Of a stretch of 64,000 bases of DNA, positions 38,363 through 47,960 are shown piece by piece. This DNA is from Phoenix dactylifera (taxonomy: Eukaryota > Streptophyta > Magnoliopsida > Arecales > Arecaceae): assembly GCF_009389715.1 (NCBI RefSeq), contig NC_052404.1, positions 7,462,745 through 7,526,744 of the forward strand, written 5' to 3'. Positions within the stretch are counted from its first letter, which is position 1, and each line of letters opens with the position of its first letter. The position numbers and the translations under genes were made by a program. The notes beneath the pieces are model-generated. The model searched no databases, was not told the origin of the DNA, and saw only the letters and a program-made list of their open reading frames with translations.

Positions 38363-38471
38363 AGATTCCTCTTCCTTCGCGCGAATCCACCGTTGGATCA
38401 TCCGCTGGTCGCTTTGAGATCCGCACAGGAGGATGATCCAACGGTGGTTGGCGCGAAGGAAGGGGAATCCT
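38363..38471. repeat. 41-bp inverted repeat with a 27-bp loop upstream of the AP2 gene
   Basis: The left arm 38363-38403 contains CTTCCTTCGCGC and CCACCGTTGGATCATCC. The right arm 38431-38471 is its reverse complement with only a few mismatches (GGATGATCCAACGGTGG, GGCGCGAAGGAAG). It lies about 600-700 bp upstream of the start codon. It could be a tiny foldback element, a hairpin small-RNA source or a paired regulatory site. The sequence alone cannot decide. Confidence 0.85.
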
Positions 38472-41450
38472 TCTTTCGCGCAAAAGCGGATCCGGCTCGC
38501 GGCGCTGACGCATTAATATCAGCGGGTGGAAATGCAAGTGGCAGTAATGATAAAAATGATGCCACACGAGTCTTTTTCCCTTGTCGACTTGCTACCGACC
38601 TTAAGGCCCCAATTCTACTTTAATTAATCGGCCGTTCAAATTCCTGCGCCGGTTAGTTACGCCCCACGGTCGAAACCTTGTCGGCTCCTTCTGGAGCCAT
38701 CGCCATCCACGTGCGATCTCGTGATTCGTAACTAAGAACGAACGAGCGCACGGATTTGAAAGTCTAGCGTGTAACACACATAAGTAGCGGAAAACCGAAA
38801 ACCGTGGCCGCTGTTTCAAGGTTAATTTCGTCTTTTAGAAATTTATATCACGTCGAACAGAGATACGGAGCAACTAGAGCTGTGTAAAGTTGGAATTAGG
38901 GGCTCAGCCGCGAAGGAATTCGTGTTATTGTTTTGTTTTGGTTGGTTTGGTTCTGTCTTTGGTGTGGCATAGGAGACAGCGGAACCAGAGAACAGTGGGA
39001 TTCTAGACCGGTGCCTGGAAAAACGGAACCGAGAAGTCCCGGCTTTTCCGCGGCGAGCACTAGTGACGGAAAGGAGTATTTGGCCCCGCGTTACAGTCGA
39101 AATTACAACCATGCCCCCGAAAGTTCCGTTACGACAGCGTTCCCGTTACCTCACGTCCCAACGCGTTCCGTAGACCTCAGATGCAGCCATCGCGCGTTGG
39201 AGAGGTGAAAAAGTGATGGTCCAAGAAAGAATCCTCCATAGCTAAAGTCGGGCAAGAACTCTAAAAAATAGCAAAAATTTAAGATAGTAAGAGTATCACA
39301 TCATAAGAGAGCATACATGCAGGCTCCACGCATGTTGATTATTTAGAGCGAGGGACAATATCGATTACCAAAAGAGACAGATATATGCCTTGGAAAACAC
39401 CGCATGTCCGTTATTGTATAGGACAAATTGTAACCATCATGCAACATCCCTCTTAGATGACGTTTGGTGACCCAAATAGAATCACTGATGTATTTTAGAT
39501 CACCGATAATCCTCATCCTAGAATAATCTGTTCTCCACTAATTTAAGATTACTACTTTTGATATATTATGTTCCAATGATTAAATATTGTTAAGTATCCA
39601 CAACTAACTTGTTTGGTATTTCATGAGAATTTAAGATTACTTACTATATAATACCCAAACTACTCTTAATATATTCCACAAAAATATATTTATTAATCAT
39701 ATAAAATATATTATAAAAAATTATTAATATATTTATCGATATACTATTTACTAATATATTCCATAAAAAATGTATTTATTAGCCTAATAAATTATTAATT
39801 CTATAAATATATATTAATTATTATTATAGAATTAATATTTTTTTATACTTATATATATTATTTGTAATACTAATAATTATTTTGATTAGAAAAATAAGGC
39901 AAATAAAAGTAGTATATTAAATATTTTATTTATATAAATATAAGATATAATAGTATATTTATACCCTAATTTAAAACTATAGTGGAATAATAATACGACA
40001 AAAATATGATTAATAATGTATTGATATAATATATTAATGATATATTAATATATAATTTTTTCCTGCTGAATTGAGGAATATTTTTGTCGTCAACTTTCAA
40101 CCTAAGATCATCCTCTTGAGATGATCTTGAATTTCTGACCTCAATGACGGATATCTATCCCATCACTGAGTTGGGTGGTGATTCGAGGAGTGGGAGTAAT
40201 TTGGGATCACAGCCATATAAAATCACCGTGATACAATCAAACATAGTGATCTTATTATCTCCACTCATATCATTCTTGATCTTGGGATGATCATCCTATA
40301 TGAAATGCCCTCTTAAGTGTGTAAGATCATAACCGTCTTTTTAACGAGCTTTAATAATCTTAAATATACTTTCATTCAGGAATATATAGCTCATTGCTAC
40401 TAGTCGTCTACTCAGATTGCCAACTCGATCGATTGCTCGGGTTGACAGAATGGTACGGGTCCACGAATCGTTACTACAATAACCTTGCCGCAGCACAGGT
40501 TAGTGAATGCATTGCCAAGCATAACTTATGCCCAATGCCCGTGCGTCATGCATGTCATGCGTCAAGACGGAGTTCAAATGATGAAAATATTTGATATGTT
40601 ACAATTCTATGTTGACCAGGATCAGCTCATCCTCCCATTTAATCACGTCCAAAATTGTATGCGAGGGAACAATCATATTGGCTGGTGGTTAACCCTTTGT
40701 GCATGGCCAAAGATTGGCGAATAGGACTGACCGTGGAATCCGATGAAATCAAGATGATTTATCTCAACCTAAACTTAAGCTACAATTTACACCAAAATTT
40801 GATGCATCTGCTTGGTGATTCAGATTTGTCTAGATCATCTAATTAAATTTAATGGACAAGAGCCAAATCTTTTAGCTAGTTTACTCCTTTTAAATAACTA
40901 TATTAGGGAATATTTTAGTTTAATCAAACTTATTTCTATGAGACATGTACCCAATCAAATATAGTTTAAGCTCTATTAAGGACTCATGCTTGATAATGGA
41001 GATCGGTTTGTGTATATAATTTAGTTGATTAGCCATACAAGTCACTATCAATAGGGATCACCAAAATTGGGTGGGTAATATTCCTTTGAGTTCAAGGAAT
41101 TTAGCTATACATAATTATGATGACTACTTATTTAAGGAATGAATATTTTCTTTTTTTCTTAACCAAAATTTTTTTAAAAAAATCATGCACAATTTGGGTT
41201 GGCAACTTTAACTCCCTGTTGATTCAACTTTGATGAGCCGGCTCGCATCTATGTCACTTATGAATTTTATTGGAGAAATATCCTCCTTGACAAGAAAGGA
41301 GCAAATTTTAACAAGTATCATAAAACATATTTAAATAGTGATTTTTTTAATAAAATCATCATTCTCTAGATGCTATTTTATTTTATTCTTAGTATTGGTT
41401 AATCCATCTTTTTTTTATATTTTTTTCTCACAAATTCGAGTCCATCTCAT

Positions 41451-41453
<3 letters not shown>
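38472..41453. other. Intergenic DNA between the AP2 gene and the LINE
   Basis: The left part (to about 39200) is of balanced composition and may hold distal promoter sequence of the AP2 gene. From about 39480 to 40300 the DNA is very AT-rich and its edges repeat ATCACC/GATGATC words, perhaps an old non-autonomous transposon. No gene, RNA gene or clear element is visible up to the LINE poly(A) tail. Confidence 0.45.

Positions 41454-41457
<4 letters not shown>
41447..41457. repeat. Target site duplication of the LINE, 3' side
   Basis: TCATGAGTTTT here matches 47797-47807 at the other end of the LINE. The T residues merge with the poly(T) stretch, so the exact length (at least 7, probably 11 bp) is ambiguous. 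Confidence 0.8.
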
Positions 41458-41492
<35 letters not shown>

Positions 41493-41510
41493 AGTGCGGG
41501 TCGATCATAC

Positions 41511-44500
41511 TCAGCGAGAGCGGATAGACCCAATAAAGTCGAAAAATAAAATACCTCGGAGTGCCAAGGGCAACTCCCCATCACCAAGCCATAAGGTGTC
41601 TCCGGAGTGACGAGCTACAAACGCAGCTACCCAATCCGCAGCACCGTTACCTTCACGGTAAATATGCGTGGCCTGAAAGGCCCATCCATCCCTCGCCATG
41701 GCCCAGATATCCCGGAGCAGGGGATGGTCACACCCGCCACCCCTCGGACCCCCCAGGATCCAACTAATAACGGTGGCTGAGTCGCCCTCCAGGATGATAG
41801 ACCTAGCCCGTAGGACGCATCGGGCATAGCGAACGCCCGCCCAGGCTGCACTCAGCTCCGCACATGGAACCGACGTATCAAATAACTGACTGCCACCAGC
41901 AGCCACGACCCTGGCAGACGGATCCCGAATAACAAAACCCGCGCCTCCCCTCAAACCACCATCCAGAACAGACCCATCAAAGTTGACCTTAAGGAAACTC
42001 GGGGGTGGGGGTTCCCAGGTGAAAAACACCGTACGGGATACTGCCGAGGCAGAGTGGGAACCCCAGATGTCCCGAGCTATCAAGGTCCCTCCAACAGGAC
42101 TAGTAGAACACAGCTCAGCCGCCCGAGCGCAAGCACTCTCGACCACGAATCGCAGTGACATGCGTCGTTCACCAAACAGGCGAGCGTTCCTGGCCAGCCA
42201 AATCTGGTAGGCAAGACAGCTCGCTCGAATAGCCGCCTGACGAAGCACTGGGGACCCCGATGCCTGACGCATGGCCTGTAGGAACACATCCCTGCATCGC
42301 CATACCCCATGTGGGACCCCTGCCAGACGCCAAGTAGCCCTAGCCCATGTGCACCGAAATAGGGCGTGGTCCACCGTCTCGGTCGCACCACAAGCCCCAC
42401 ACACCAGTGGGATCCTCACACCCCGACCGCCGAGAACAGCACTCGTAGGAAGATGGTCCCAGGCCACCTTCCAGAGGAACAACGCTACCCTCGGATGGAG
42501 CCCCAATCGCCAAATCCAGGCACAATCCGGCCCTGGCTCACTACCTCGCCTAAGGAGACGGGAAAGGTCACCCATCCTAACCCGGGACCTGGTCGAGGAG
42601 CTCCACACACGAACATCAGGTCCGCCACTCTGTGGTAGAGGGAGTGAGCGAACCCGCTCCGCCAAGTACTGCCCGAAGAACCTGAACAACCGAGTCTCAT
42701 CCCAGCCAGCCACCCCGGGAGTCATGAGATCACAGACTCGAAAACCCTCCCTAGCCTCAACACTAACCGTAGTCGGCCAAAGCCGCAAAGGAAGACCGTC
42801 GACCCATGGGTCCCTGGCAACATCGATACTACACCCGTCGCCGATCAACCATCGGGTGTGACTAGACACTAGCGGCAAATACCCCGCAATCTCGCACCAT
42901 AGAAAAGAGCAGCTCCGCCCTCCTCGGGCCCAGCCCTCTGGGCCAGGCCGTCCATAGCGGCTAGTGATGATCCGACTCCAGAACCCCCGCGGCTCCAGAA
43001 TGACTCGGGCGGCATGCCGGGCAAGGAGCAGCTCTCGTCTCTCGAGGAGAGATACCACCCCTAAACCACCCTCGCTGAGGGGAAGGCATATGCTTTCCCA
43101 CGCCACCAGGTGCACCCCCCGTCCTCCTCCATGTGAGCCCCATAGGAAACCCCGAAAAAGTTGCTCAATCTTCAGTAGAACAGACTTTGGCACCACCGTA
43201 TTTGCCATAAGATAGACGGGCATAGAGCTCAAAACTGATCGAATCAGCGTGACTCTGCCCATCATCGACAGGGATGCTGCCCGCCACCCCTCTAGTCTAC
43301 CCAGAACCCGCTGCACCAGTCCAGTACACTCGGACACACGCAATCTCCTGCCCGAGATCGGAACGCCCAGATAGGTCCAGGTACCATCCTGCTCGGGCAT
43401 CTCCAGAATCCTCCGGATCCCCCGTCGGACCGCAAGTGTCGTACCAGGGCTAAAGGAAATGGAGGATTTCTGGACATTCACTCTCTGACCAGATACAAAG
43501 CAATAAGCAGCCAAAACCCTCCTGATGGTCTGAGCATCCACAACGCGGGCCCTAGTCATGAGGAGGCAGTCATCAGCAAAAAGTAAATGTGATATCGGCT
43601 GGGCCCCAGGAGCTGGGACGTAGGCCCCAAGCTCACCGGCAGCACATACATCCCGCAGCGAGCGAGATAAGACATCAGAACAAATAATAAACAAGTATGG
43701 AGATAACGGGCATCCCTGCCGAAGCCCCATAGTAGATCTGAAGAAAGGAGATGGGGAACCGTTGACTAAGATAGAAAACCTCGGTCCCCGAACACACCCC
43801 ATAACCCACCTAATCCATGTCTCATGGAACCCCAAACTCTCCAAGGCTAACCTAAGAAAGCTCCACCTGATTCTATCGTAAGCACGTTCCATATCCAGTT
43901 TAACAGCCATCAGGCAATGTCGCTTCGGGGCCCGTCAAAGATCCCACATCATCTCTTGGGCCACCATGACATTGTCTGAAATATTCCTACTACCCACAAA
44001 AGCACCCTGCTCGGGACAGATAATGTCAGCAAGGAAGGGCTTCATACGAACCATGAGTATTCTGGCGACAACTTTATATAAAGTTGTACACAGACTAATC
44101 GGCCTAAAATGGCTCGGCTCGACTGCATTCTGACGCTTAGGTATAAGAGTGACGAAAGTGGCCTTCCAATCGTCAGGCATCCCAGCCCGCCTAAAGAAAC
44201 ACAAGACCGCTTCCACCACTGCACTCCGAACGATACCCCAATATCTACGGAAAAAGAAAGGTGGAAAGCCATCTGGGCCCGGAGCTCTATCCTCCCCTAG
44301 AGCCCAAATGGCCTCACGCACCTCTCCCTCCGTAACTGGTCGAACCAACATAGCGTTCTCGGTCATACCAATTTGGGACTCAACCCTCGGGAGCTGGCCC
44401 GCAACATAAGACCCACTGTCCTCCGTCCAACGAGATCGAAAGAAATCGAGCAGAATACGGCTGATATCTGAATCGCCCTCCACCCGATGGCCCTGGTCAT

Positions 44501-45650
44501 CCTGCAAGGACCGGATCATATTCCGCTGCCTTCTGATGACCGTTGAGCGGTGAAAGAAACTAGTATTCCGATCACCCTCTCTGACCCACTGGATTCTGGA
44601 TTTCTGTCTCCAGAAGATTTCATGTTGATGCAGGATCGAGTGATGAGAGGCGAGCAGTCCCCGGAGGCTAACCATATCGGCCTCAGGGAGCACACCCACC
44701 TGATCTTCTCTTCTTTGAAGGTCGGCAATCGCGGCCTCCACACCTTCCAATTTCCTAAAGATATCACCCACAACCTCACGATTCCACCGCCGCAGCCGTC
44801 GCTTAGTCAGTTCCAATTTACGTGAGACCCTCTGCATGGCGTCGCCGCGAACCGGCAGACCCCAAGCTCCTCGGACAATGTCCCAGGATTGAGGGATAGA
44901 CAGCCAAACCTTCTCGAAGCGGAAGGGGCACTGGTGACTAGAGCCCGCTGCCGTCGAAACCAGCAACGGGCAGTGGTCCGAAGCAATACGGGGTAAATGG
45001 CTAACCCTGTAGGAAGGAAATCTAGTGAGCCAGTCAGCAGAAGCAACCGCCCTATCAATCCGCTCCCACACTCTAGCACAACCAGACTGGTTATTACACC
45101 ACGTGAATTGCGAGCCGGAAAAACCTAGATCAACTAGGCCATTTCTCGAGATGAAGTCGCGAAACTCCCTCCTGTCCACGGAATCAGTAAACGCCCTCCC
45201 TCCACGTTTCTCACTCCTCTCCAAGATACAATTGAAATCACCCACAATCACCGTCGGAAATCCCTGAGCGATCAAGTGGGTAAGCTCATCCCACAGCACC
45301 CTCCTGGTCCGATGGTCAGTACTAGCATACACACCGCTCAATATCCATGGAGCACCATTAGGTTCCGAAATAATCATCAGGACCTGTTGGGCACAGTTAT
45401 GGAAAACATCGACTGTGGCCACACCCCGCTTCCACAAAGCCACAATGCCCCCGGACGACCCCTGGGATTCAACCACGTATGACTCCCACTCAACCTCAAA
45501 CCGCCGTAATACACGATCCAGATCTCTACCAGACAGTCGTGTCTCATAGAGAAGGCAGATCTCTGGACTATGGATCTGAACCAACCTCCTGAAAGATGAC
45601 ATAAAAGCTGGCTTAGCCGCCCCTCTACAATTCCACGCAAGAATCCTCAT
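41511..45650 (-). pseudogene. LINE ORF2: endonuclease, reverse transcriptase, RNase H (one internal stop)
   Basis: Reading from 45650, residues 1 to about 235 form an APE-type endonuclease (MRILAWNCRG, ETRLSG, VGDFN, SDHCPL). The reverse transcriptase follows, with RPISLCTTLYKVVARIL, KLDMERAYDRI, GLRQGCPLSPYLF and the catalytic FADD near residue 690. A zf-RVT-like segment (CGACGATETVDHALFRC) comes later. The last 160 residues are an RNase H with NFDGS, CAELS, EGDS and NGAADWVAAF acidic positions, the archaeal-like type reported in plant L1 elements. The frame is broken only by a TGA at 43935-43937 between EMMWDL and RAPKRH, probably an old CGA changed by CpG deamination. The start ATG overlaps the ORF1 stop (ATGA, 45647-45650), which fits coupled re-initiation. 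Confidence 0.93.
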
Positions 45651-47596
45651 GGGGAAAAGTCCGAGAGGTCGGCCGCAAGCACATCCACCATCTGGGCCGT
45701 AGGGTCCATCGCTGCCTCGTGATGAGGAACATCCCGCATACCCTCATCCACACTTGGCCCGGACACAACACGCAACACTGCCGCCCGAACCCGCTGAACG
45801 ACTGTCGAGTGGTCCGTAGACCTGCTCACCGCCTCCTCGGAGACACTCGAGTCGCCTAGCCCAGGCTCTACAGGTGCAGGCGCATCCCGCATCGGGCAAT
45901 CTACACAGGTGCTGGTCATGGTCGGGGTGCCCAAATCGGGCCCGCTCGAGACACCATCCCCTAGTCCCACATCCGCCGCTAGGGAACCTCGAATAGGAGG
46001 GATCTCGGACGATGAGGCTACCCCCAAAGCCTGGGCACTGAACTGGAACCCAGGCTCACCCGCCAGCTCGGCCCGTGGATCGGGCCCAATAGCGGGCCCA
46101 TCTGTGGACCCCATAGGGCCCACATGGGCTGGGAACAGTGGAAGGCCCCCACCCACAGGGGCCTTCCCAAAATCCTCCGCACGGGCCCCAGCCAAGCAGG
46201 GCCACGCCAAACCCATCGCGCGACGAGCCTGGGAGCCCATCGCGCGGAAACGACCATGCCTCCCGCGGGACCCACGTGCCCCGCGACCTCCCCCGTGGCC
46301 CGCATCAAGCAGCGACCCAGAAAATCTGGACCGTTTCTTGGAACCAAGGATCAACCCAGTTTCCGAGTCAACTCGTCCCACGAGTGAGTCGCCGGACATG
46401 TCGACTCGGGAGTCCTCTTCCTGCCTACCGGGAGCCGGGACCCCCTCCGTCGGCGGGGAATGGCGTCGGGCCACTTTACTTGGCTTTTGCCAATCCTCAA
46501 GATCCGGCGGGGACACCGGAAGCCTGGGCGAGGCAACCGGCGAGGGCGGCCGAGATGGGGGCGCTCCGACTGAAGGCTCAGTCGTCTTCCCCGGCTGCGG
46601 CTGCGGCGGATCTTTCTCCCGCGTCTGCCTCGCACGGGTCGCCACCAACCACGGACCGTAGATCGGCCCGGGGATCTCCTCCCCCGAAGGGCATCCATCC
46701 GCCGGTGCCGGAGCCCCAAATCGGCACCCTGACTCAAGGTGTCCGATCCGCCCGCACCGCACGCAAAGGTCCGGTAGACTCTCAAAGACGAAAGGCTGCC
46801 AGAGGGCCTTCGTCTTCCCGAGTATCCGGATGCCAGGGAGGAGGGGCTCAGAAGCGTCAATCGACACCTTGACCCGCGCAAACCCCATAGATCGGCGCTC
46901 CTCTGTAACTCGGTCCACCGCCAGTGGTCGCCCTGCCTTGGCCGCGATCTCCAGAAGAGTCGACGCCGACCAATACTCCGGAGGGAGCCCAGGCAGCCGA
47001 AGCCAGACCGCCACCCTCTGCACCGGATTTTCCCTAGGTAGAAAATCCGGCGTCCACGGCTCCATGGCTAAGAGCTGCCCCGCCACCACCCAGGGCCCTT
47101 CCGATAGGGCGCGATCCCGAACCTCCACCGATCGGAAACGCAGGGCAAAGTGGTCGTCGGCTAAAGACACCGCCACCACCTCTCCTGGTTTCCTCAGTCG
47201 GGCGGCCACATCCTTGGCCACCCACTCGACCGGCACCCGCCGACCGAGGCTCCGGCCAACGAGCGCTAACCCTTCCCATTCCCGGCGAGCAGCCTCAATG
47301 GGCTCCACCGGGAGCTCAAACACCGACGAGAAGTGGTGGCTCAGGCGAGCCACCTCCGTCTCTGTCAACCGATGAGTGACCCATGGAGCCGGCCGCGGCC
47401 GGCCAGCGGGTCTCTCCCCTTTCTTTACCAGGTTCATACCTTTGCCTTGCGCTACAACCTCCGCCCACGTCCTTGTCGTCGCCGCCGCAGCCGTCTCTGT
47501 CGGGTCTTTGCCTTCCGCGGACGACGGCCCCGATGACTGCTCCCCTGCCGGACCCGTCGACCCCTCCATCGGCTCCTTCCCCTTCCTCCTGGCCAT
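45647..47596 (-). CDS. LINE ORF1 protein, DUF4283 and CCHC zinc knuckle
   Basis: The frame is open for 649 codons from ATG 47596 (MARRKGKEPMEG). An upstream in-frame ATG at 47647 would add 17 less typical residues. After a low-complexity N-terminus comes a DUF4283-type region (HHFSSVFELPVEPI, DDHFALRFRSVEVRDRAL, EGPWVVAGQLLAMEPW, WLRLPGLPPEYW). A CX2CX4HX4C zinc knuckle follows (CVRCGRIGHLESGC). The rest is Pro/Gly/Ser-rich and probably disordered. ORF1 proteins of plant L1 elements bind the element RNA and form the retrotransposition particle with ORF2. The stop codon shares bases with the ORF2 start. Confidence 0.9.
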   Translation of the reverse strand: MARRKGKEPMEGSTGPAGEQSSGPSSAEGKDPTETAAAATTRTWAEVVAQGKGMNLVKKGERPAGRPRPAPWVTHRLTETEVARLSHHFSSVFELPVEPIEAARREWEGLALVGRSLGRRVPVEWVAKDVAARLRKPGEVVAVSLADDHFALRFRSVEVRDRALSEGPWVVAGQLLAMEPWTPDFLPRENPVQRVAVWLRLPGLPPEYWSASTLLEIAAKAGRPLAVDRVTEERRSMGFARVKVSIDASEPLLPGIRILGKTKALWQPFVFESLPDLCVRCGRIGHLESGCRFGAPAPADGCPSGEEIPGPIYGPWLVATRARQTREKDPPQPQPGKTTEPSVGAPPSRPPSPVASPRLPVSPPDLEDWQKPSKVARRHSPPTEGVPAPGRQEEDSRVDMSGDSLVGRVDSETGLILGSKKRSRFSGSLLDAGHGGGRGARGSRGRHGRFRAMGSQARRAMGLAWPCLAGARAEDFGKAPVGGGLPLFPAHVGPMGSTDGPAIGPDPRAELAGEPGFQFSAQALGVASSSEIPPIRGSLAADVGLGDGVSSGPDLGTPTMTSTCVDCPMRDAPAPVEPGLGDSSVSEEAVSRSTDHSTVVQRVRAAVLRVVSGPSVDEGMRDVPHHEAAMDPTAQMVDVLAADLSDFSP

Positions 47597-47796
47597 GGGA
47601 GACCTGCAACACAGTAAGCAAACCGAAAAACGACAGACCCTCCTCACCGCCCAGGCACGGCCAGCAGCAGCTCACCGACCGCCGGCGAAGAGAGCCGTTG
47701 GGTTCTCGCTCCTCAGCGCTTTCTCTCTCCTCAGAGCTTCTCACTCTAAAGAGCCGTTAAGTCAATAAACTCCAGGGGAGGTGCTACGTTTTCTCT

Positions 47797-47807
47797 TCAT
47801 GAGTTTT
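47797..47807. repeat. Target site duplication of the LINE, 5' side
   Basis: TCATGAGTTTT matches the copy at 41447-41457, marking the pre-insertion target. It ends 75 bases before the tRNA-Gly gene. Confidence 0.8.
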
Positions 47808-47849
47808 GAATCTTTGCTCGTCTCCAAAGAAATGTTCGTAAAACATATA

Positions 47850-47882
47850 TAAAACAATTACTAGATAACTATTTCTATCTCC
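47850..47882 (+). promoter_or_regulatory. Upstream elements of the tRNA gene
   Basis: A TATA-like CATATATAAAACAA lies about 30 bases before the mature 5' end. AT-rich TATA-like sequences and CAA motifs at this distance are typical for plant tRNA genes transcribed by RNA polymerase III. Confidence 0.5.
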
Positions 47883-47954
47883 GCGTTTGTAGTCCAACGG
47901 TTAGGATAATTGCCTTCCAAGCAATAGACCCGGGTTCGACTCCCGGCAGACGCA
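47883..47954 (+). tRNA. trnG-UCC: tRNA-Gly (anticodon UCC)
   Basis: The 72-nt sequence folds as a cloverleaf. The acceptor stem is GCGTTTG with CAGACGC (one G-U pair) and the discriminator is A. The D-arm region is TAGTCCAACGGTTAGGATA (A box). The anticodon arm is TTGCC-TTCCAAG-CAA with anticodon TCC. The T arm, CCCGGGTTCGACTCCCGG, holds the B box GGTTCGACTCC. There is no intron. It looks like a functional nuclear gene, decoding GGA and GGG codons. Confidence 0.96.
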
Positions 47955-47960
47955 TTTTTT
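47955..47960 (+). terminator. RNA polymerase III terminator
   Basis: A run of six T follows the discriminator base directly, the standard termination signal for tRNA genes. Confidence 0.85.

Larger units (their letters stand above)
41454..47796 (-). mobile_element. Near-intact full-length plant L1 LINE with RNase H
   Basis: On the minus strand the element runs from 47796 through a short 5' untranslated region, ORF1, ORF2 and a very short 3' untranslated region to a poly(A) tail, seen here as a T-run to 41489. An 11-bp target duplication borders both ends, so the 5' end is not truncated. The GC-rich coding region contrasts with the AT-rich flanks. ORF1 is open. ORF2 is open for 1,379 codons except for one TGA. 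The intact structure points to a recent insertion, and the family was probably active not long ago. Confidence 0.95.

Noticed and set aside
39480-40300. Possible long terminal inverted repeats of a DNA transposon
   Set aside because: The edges share only short GATGATC/ATCACC words and I could not define ends or a target duplication.
42271-42861. Plus-strand frames of up to 250 codons across 41.5-47.8 kb
   Set aside because: They are antisense shadows of the GC-rich LINE ORFs and have no recognisable domains.
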